A stretch of DNA of 10,085 nt from an uncultured Desulfobacterium sp. Its GTDB lineage: Bacteria > Desulfobacterota > Desulfobacteria > Desulfobacterales > Desulfobacteraceae. The notes under the pieces were generated by a model. That model was not told the DNA's origin. It saw only the letters and a program-made list of their open reading frames with translations, and made no database searches. Shown piece after piece: positions 7,861 to 10,085 of the stretch; within the stretch, counting starts at the first letter, position 1, and each line of letters begins with the position of its first letter. The stretch spans positions 1-10,085 of the forward strand of contig CAKZLA010000482.1 in the NCBI GenBank assembly GCA_937124525.1, written 5' to 3'. The translations under genes were made by a program, and so were the position numbers.

Positions 7861-8056
7861 CTGTCATATCCCTGATAGATGTAAGGATGCCAAGATTTGC
7901 AAGATACCTTTATTATTCGGGATCTGGTCAAATTCATTTAAGACGTATATGGACTATGATAGTGCAGATATTATTTTACCCAAATCCGTCATTTTTTTTA
8001 ACAACATCCTGGGGATTATTTTTTAAAACTGCCATGCTTCAGCACTCTTTCGGTCA
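7861..8056 (-). other. Intergenic upstream region of the GGDEF/HD-GYP gene
   Basis: This AT-rich stretch carries the AGGGA ribosome site of the GGDEF/HD-GYP gene near 7868-7872 and must hold its promoter if the gene is transcribed separately from the chemoreceptor. A TTGACC box is present on the minus strand but has no well-placed -10 partner, and I see no sigma-54 or sigma-28 consensus. No gene is visible. Confidence 0.35.
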
Positions 8057-8098
8057 TCACCATGAAGCACATAAAGCTGCCCATGTTCTTCATGGTGA
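8057..8098 (-). repeat. Strong inverted repeat after the chemoreceptor gene, possible terminator
   Basis: TCACCATGAAG (8057-8067) and CTTCATGGTGA (8088-8098) are perfect 11-bp inverted copies. After one mismatch the stem extends by ACAT/ATGT, leaving a 10-base loop. The hairpin begins 11 bases past the chemoreceptor stop codon in the direction of transcription. No U-tract follows directly on the minus strand (ATGACCGAAAG), so it may be a processed 3' end or factor-dependent terminator rather than a classic intrinsic one. A 25-codon frame from the ATG at 8064, MKNMGSFM..., runs through it without a ribosome site and is judged chance. Confidence 0.55.
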
Positions 8099-8109
8099 AA
8101 ACTTATGCT

Positions 8110-10005
8110 TTAATTTTCAAAATCCTTATCATCATCAAACGGGATGACCTGATCTGGTCTTATTTCCTTTAATTGATAACCCAGCACTTTTTTCTTCTGT
8201 GTCGGAACAACTTGAGGCCTGAAAAAACCGGTTTTTATTTGATTATGCCCGTTAAAAGTACGGTTCGTATCATGCTTGCCCGTTACCAACATGACAAGTT
8301 CACCTACATAGTCTTTGAGTTGTTCCGCCTGGGCATTCATCTCTTCTGAGGCTGAAGCGGATTCCTCTGCATTGGCAGCGTTTTGCTGAACCACTTTATC
8401 CATTTCTGCTATGGCAAGGTTCACCTGCTCAATTCCGTTTGACTGTTCACTGGATGCTTCTGAGATCTCAGCAACAATATCTCCGACTTTTGCAGCGCTT
8501 TTCGCCACTTTACTGAATGCCTCATTGGTTGTTGAGACAAGCCCTGATCCATTCCCCACTTTTTTAACTGTTCCTTCAATGAGTTGAGCCGTATTTTTCG
8601 CTGCATCTGCAGACCGCATGGCAAGATTTCTAACCTCTTCTGCAACAACCGCAAAGCCCGCTCCTGCTTCACCTGCCCGGGCTGCTTCAACCGCAGCATT
8701 CAGGGCCAAAAGATTTGTCTGAAAAGCGATTTCATCAATGGTTTTTATTATTTTTTGTGTTTCTTCACTTGCTTTTGAAATATCTTCCATTGATGTGATG
8801 AGCTTTCCCATGGATTCATTTGCTGTTATGACAACCTGGTTTGCATCTTTCATCAATATATTGGCATGTCCTGCATTTTCAGCATTTTTCTTTGTCATGG
8901 AAGACAATTCCTCCATAGATGAAGAGGTTTCCTCAATGGAGGCTGCCTGTTCAGAAGCGCCTTCTGCAAGGGACTGGCTGGATGAAGATACCTGACTGGA
9001 TGCAGAGGCCACCTGATCCGATCCCTCGTTCAGGCCTTCGATGATACGATTGACGGGTTTGGTAATGCTTCTGGTGATTAAAAATGCAAATAAAATGCCC
9101 AATAGCACCGCAATAATAGTTCCTATCACCATAATATAGTTGGCCGTCGATATCTGATTTTCCATTTCTGCCTTCTGTTTTGCCTTGGCAACTAAACAGA
9201 CGGCTACTGCGTCCCCGGCCTCCTTGACCATGCGCTCGTGGGACTTGTCATGCTGGGCGGTCAGGTCGGCATAATGATCAAATGCAGAGCCATACTCCTT
9301 GACAGCTGCCAGAAGCTCATTTGTTTTATCGATATTTTTCTGATTTTTGAAACGGGATTTCAGATCCTGGCCCAGGCTGATTATTGCTTTAATCCCGGCA
9401 TTGACCTTATCTCTTGATTTTTGGTCTCCGGAGATGATAAATTGCTTTCCATCTTCCCGGGTCCCAAGAATCCATTGAATAATGCGATTGGCATCATCTA
9501 ACTTGGCCAGCTTGTCGGTCAGGTAGGCATCATCCTGCTTTTCCTCCTCGACCAGCTGGGCCTTCTGGTCTTCACGGATTTCATAAATATACTTTATTGT
9601 GGAAGTAGCTTCTTTGACCATGGTCTGACTTGCTTGCTCAGATCGGTTTTCAAAAAATTGCAAGGCTGCTTTTTCATAGGCCTGGTAACCTGCAATGCTG
9701 GCATCTATTTTTTTAATATTAACCCCATTGGTGAAACGGCTCCTCATATTCCTGCCCAGGTCAAAAAAGCTCGCATTAATTTTTTTCCAGTCGGTTATCA
9801 ACTTAGAATTGTATTCATAGGTCAGGGAGGCCCGCAACGCCTTGGCTTCCAGGGCAATATTGATCATGCCGTTGGCATCATCCGCCAATGCGATCTTTTC
9901 TTTGATCTTGGCAGCATTTTTTTCCATGACATCATTCAGCTGAATTTTCATATGACTTCGAACATCTTCTGCTTGTTTAATGACAATTCCTGCCTTTTCT
10001 CCCAT
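8110..10005 (-). CDS. Methyl-accepting chemotaxis protein, N-terminally truncated by an insertion
   Basis: The 631-residue reading frame has a large helical sensory region (1-285), one transmembrane helix (about 288-311), a very short linker beginning '[12 protein letters not shown]' (311-322) and a complete cytoplasmic signalling hairpin. The tip '[21 protein letters not shown]' (425-445) then '[12 protein letters not shown]' is the invariant CheA/CheW contact region. Alternating small and Gln/Glu residues on both sides (e.g. [19 protein letters not shown]) are likely methylation sites. No C-terminal CheR-tether pentapeptide is seen (end DDDKDFEN). A normal receptor begins with a cytoplasmic tail and a first transmembrane helix; both are missing. 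The ATG at 10005 has no Shine-Dalgarno, aligns with internal Met129 and Met259 of tandem modules, and lies 3 bases from a probable insertion sequence end. In frame, a stop occurs at 10018-10020 inside that element. Probably a disrupted gene, although the signalling half could still be expressed. Confidence 0.9.
   Translation of the reverse strand: MGEKAGIVIKQAEDVRSHMKIQLNDVMEKNAAKIKEKIALADDANGMINIALEAKALRASLTYEYNSKLITDWKKINASFFDLGRNMRSRFTNGVNIKKIDASIAGYQAYEKAALQFFENRSEQASQTMVKEATSTIKYIYEIREDQKAQLVEEEKQDDAYLTDKLAKLDDANRIIQWILGTREDGKQFIISGDQKSRDKVNAGIKAIISLGQDLKSRFKNQKNIDKTNELLAAVKEYGSAFDHYADLTAQHDKSHERMVKEAGDAVAVCLVAKAKQKAEMENQISTANYIMVIGTIIAVLLGILFAFLITRSITKPVNRIIEGLNEGSDQVASASSQVSSSSQSLAEGASEQAASIEETSSSMEELSSMTKKNAENAGHANILMKDANQVVITANESMGKLITSMEDISKASEETQKIIKTIDEIAFQTNLLALNAAVEAARAGEAGAGFAVVAEEVRNLAMRSADAAKNTAQLIEGTVKKVGNGSGLVSTTNEAFSKVAKSAAKVGDIVAEISEASSEQSNGIEQVNLAIAEMDKVVQQNAANAEESASASEEMNAQAEQLKDYVGELVMLVTGKHDTNRTFNGHNQIKTGFFRPQVVPTQKKKVLGYQLKEIRPDQVIPFDDDKDFEN
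9151..10005 (-). repeat. Tandem sensory modules of about 129 residues in the chemoreceptor
   Basis: Two full copies, residues 1-128 (10005-9622) and 129-258 (9621-9232), are followed by a partial third at 259-285. Anchor pairs are M1-GEKAG, M129-VKEAT and M259-VKEAG; DDAN at 42-45 and 170-173; '[15 protein letters not shown]' at 83-97 and '[15 protein letters not shown]' at 211-225. The spacing is 128-130 residues. The duplication is visible at protein level and diverged at DNA level. Each copy resembles a helical-bundle (HBM-like) ligand-binding unit. Confidence 0.7.
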
Positions 10006-10015
10006 AACTGTTGGA

Positions 10016-10059
10016 CGTCAATTACTTTGTCCGGTTCGCGTCAATTATCTTGTCCGGTT
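10016..10059 (+). repeat. Two tandem 21-bp terminal repeats of the insertion sequence
   Basis: Copies at 10016-10036 and 10039-10059 share CGTCAATTA and TTGTCCGGTT and differ only at two adjacent central bases (CT versus TC), 19 of 21 identical, with a period of 23. Such repeats are the expected transposase-binding sites at an IS21-type end. Confidence 0.75.
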
Positions 10060-10067
10060 TTCCTAAG

Positions 10068-10085
10068 ATGTTAAGACAAGAAATC
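10068..10085 (+). CDS. Probable first codons of an IstA-like transposase (runs off the window)
   Basis: ATG at 10068 opens MLRQEI and remains open to the window edge. The position, about 60 bp inside the element end, and a start of the 'ML(R/T)..(D/E)' kind are consistent with IstA of IS21-family elements. Only six codons are visible and no strong Shine-Dalgarno precedes them, so this rests mostly on context. Confidence 0.3.

Larger units (their letters stand above)
10009..10085 (+). mobile_element. End of an IS21-like insertion sequence (partial)
   Basis: From 10009 the sequence changes character: it begins TGTTGGACGTCAATTA, carries two tandem near-identical 21-bp units, and leads at 10068 to an ATG opening outwards. 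A terminus starting TGT, multiple short repeats inside the end and a transposase start within about 60 bp fit the left end of IS21-family elements. It abuts the broken chemoreceptor reading frame exactly. The other end and any target duplication are outside the window, so the family is inferred. Confidence 0.55.

Noticed and set aside
8026..8066. Small frame MKNMGSFM... through the hairpin after the receptor
   Set aside because: No Shine-Dalgarno, low-complexity Met-rich start generated by the palindrome arms, and it ends after 24 residues.
9634..10074. Plus-strand 146-codon frame opposite the chemoreceptor
   Set aside because: It is the antisense shadow of the well-supported receptor frame. 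The translation has no family resemblance and the frame has no upstream ribosome site.
1..10085. CRISPR array, tRNA or rRNA genes, toxin-antitoxin or phage-defence modules
   Set aside because: No regularly spaced repeats apart from the two IS-end copies, no cloverleaf or rRNA-like stretches, and no open frames with such domain motifs.

Overview
The window looks like anaerobic, sensory-rich, motile Deltaproteobacteria (Desulfobacterota), most likely a Desulfobacteraceae-type sulfate reducer. This rests on moderate GC with frequent CCCGGG/CCGG words, a methyl-accepting protein with an '[34 protein letters not shown]' style linker region, and a transferase 1/transferase 2 (TIGR04282/TIGR04283) pair. 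The assignment is by pattern recognition, not by search. The left 264 bases (a flagellin 3' end) read more like a marine gammaproteobacterial flagellin, with CGT/CTA/TTA-rich codon use. They may be foreign DNA or an assembly join.

Layout. Positions 1-264 (+) hold the C-terminal 87 residues of a flagellin, followed by two hairpins, the second a clear rho-independent terminator (323-351). Every full-length gene from 375 to 10008 is on the minus strand. Read in the direction of transcription (right to left) they are: a methyl-accepting chemotaxis protein lacking its N-terminus (10005-8110); a membrane sensor with HAMP, two PAS, GGDEF and HD-GYP domains (7860-5305); a Cache-PAS hybrid histidine kinase with a C-terminal receiver (5101-2834); a family 2-type glycosyltransferase, TIGR04283 (2764-2090); a GT-A/DUF2064 transferase, TIGR04282 (1831-1166); and an EI24/CysZ-like membrane protein (1109-375). 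The right edge (10009-10085) appears to be the end of an IS21-like insertion sequence, with two tandem 21-bp repeats and the probable first codons of its transposase pointing out of the window.

How the genes relate. The three right-hand proteins are all membrane sensors: chemotaxis input, c-di-GMP synthesis/breakdown, and phosphorelay. They are separated by 200-250 bp gaps, so they look like neighbouring single-gene units rather than one tight operon. The left-hand trio (two transferases and a membrane protein) could be one transcription unit for making or exporting a modified small molecule or glycan, but only the enzyme families are visible, not the product.

The strongest observation is the right edge. 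The IS-like end interrupts the chemoreceptor inside a region of about 129-residue tandem modules. It removed the first transmembrane helix and at least most of one module, and left an ORF whose apparent start is really an internal methionine. No gap between genes exceeds 300 bases. I do not see a convincing undescribed multi-gene system, CRISPR array, tRNA or rRNA.
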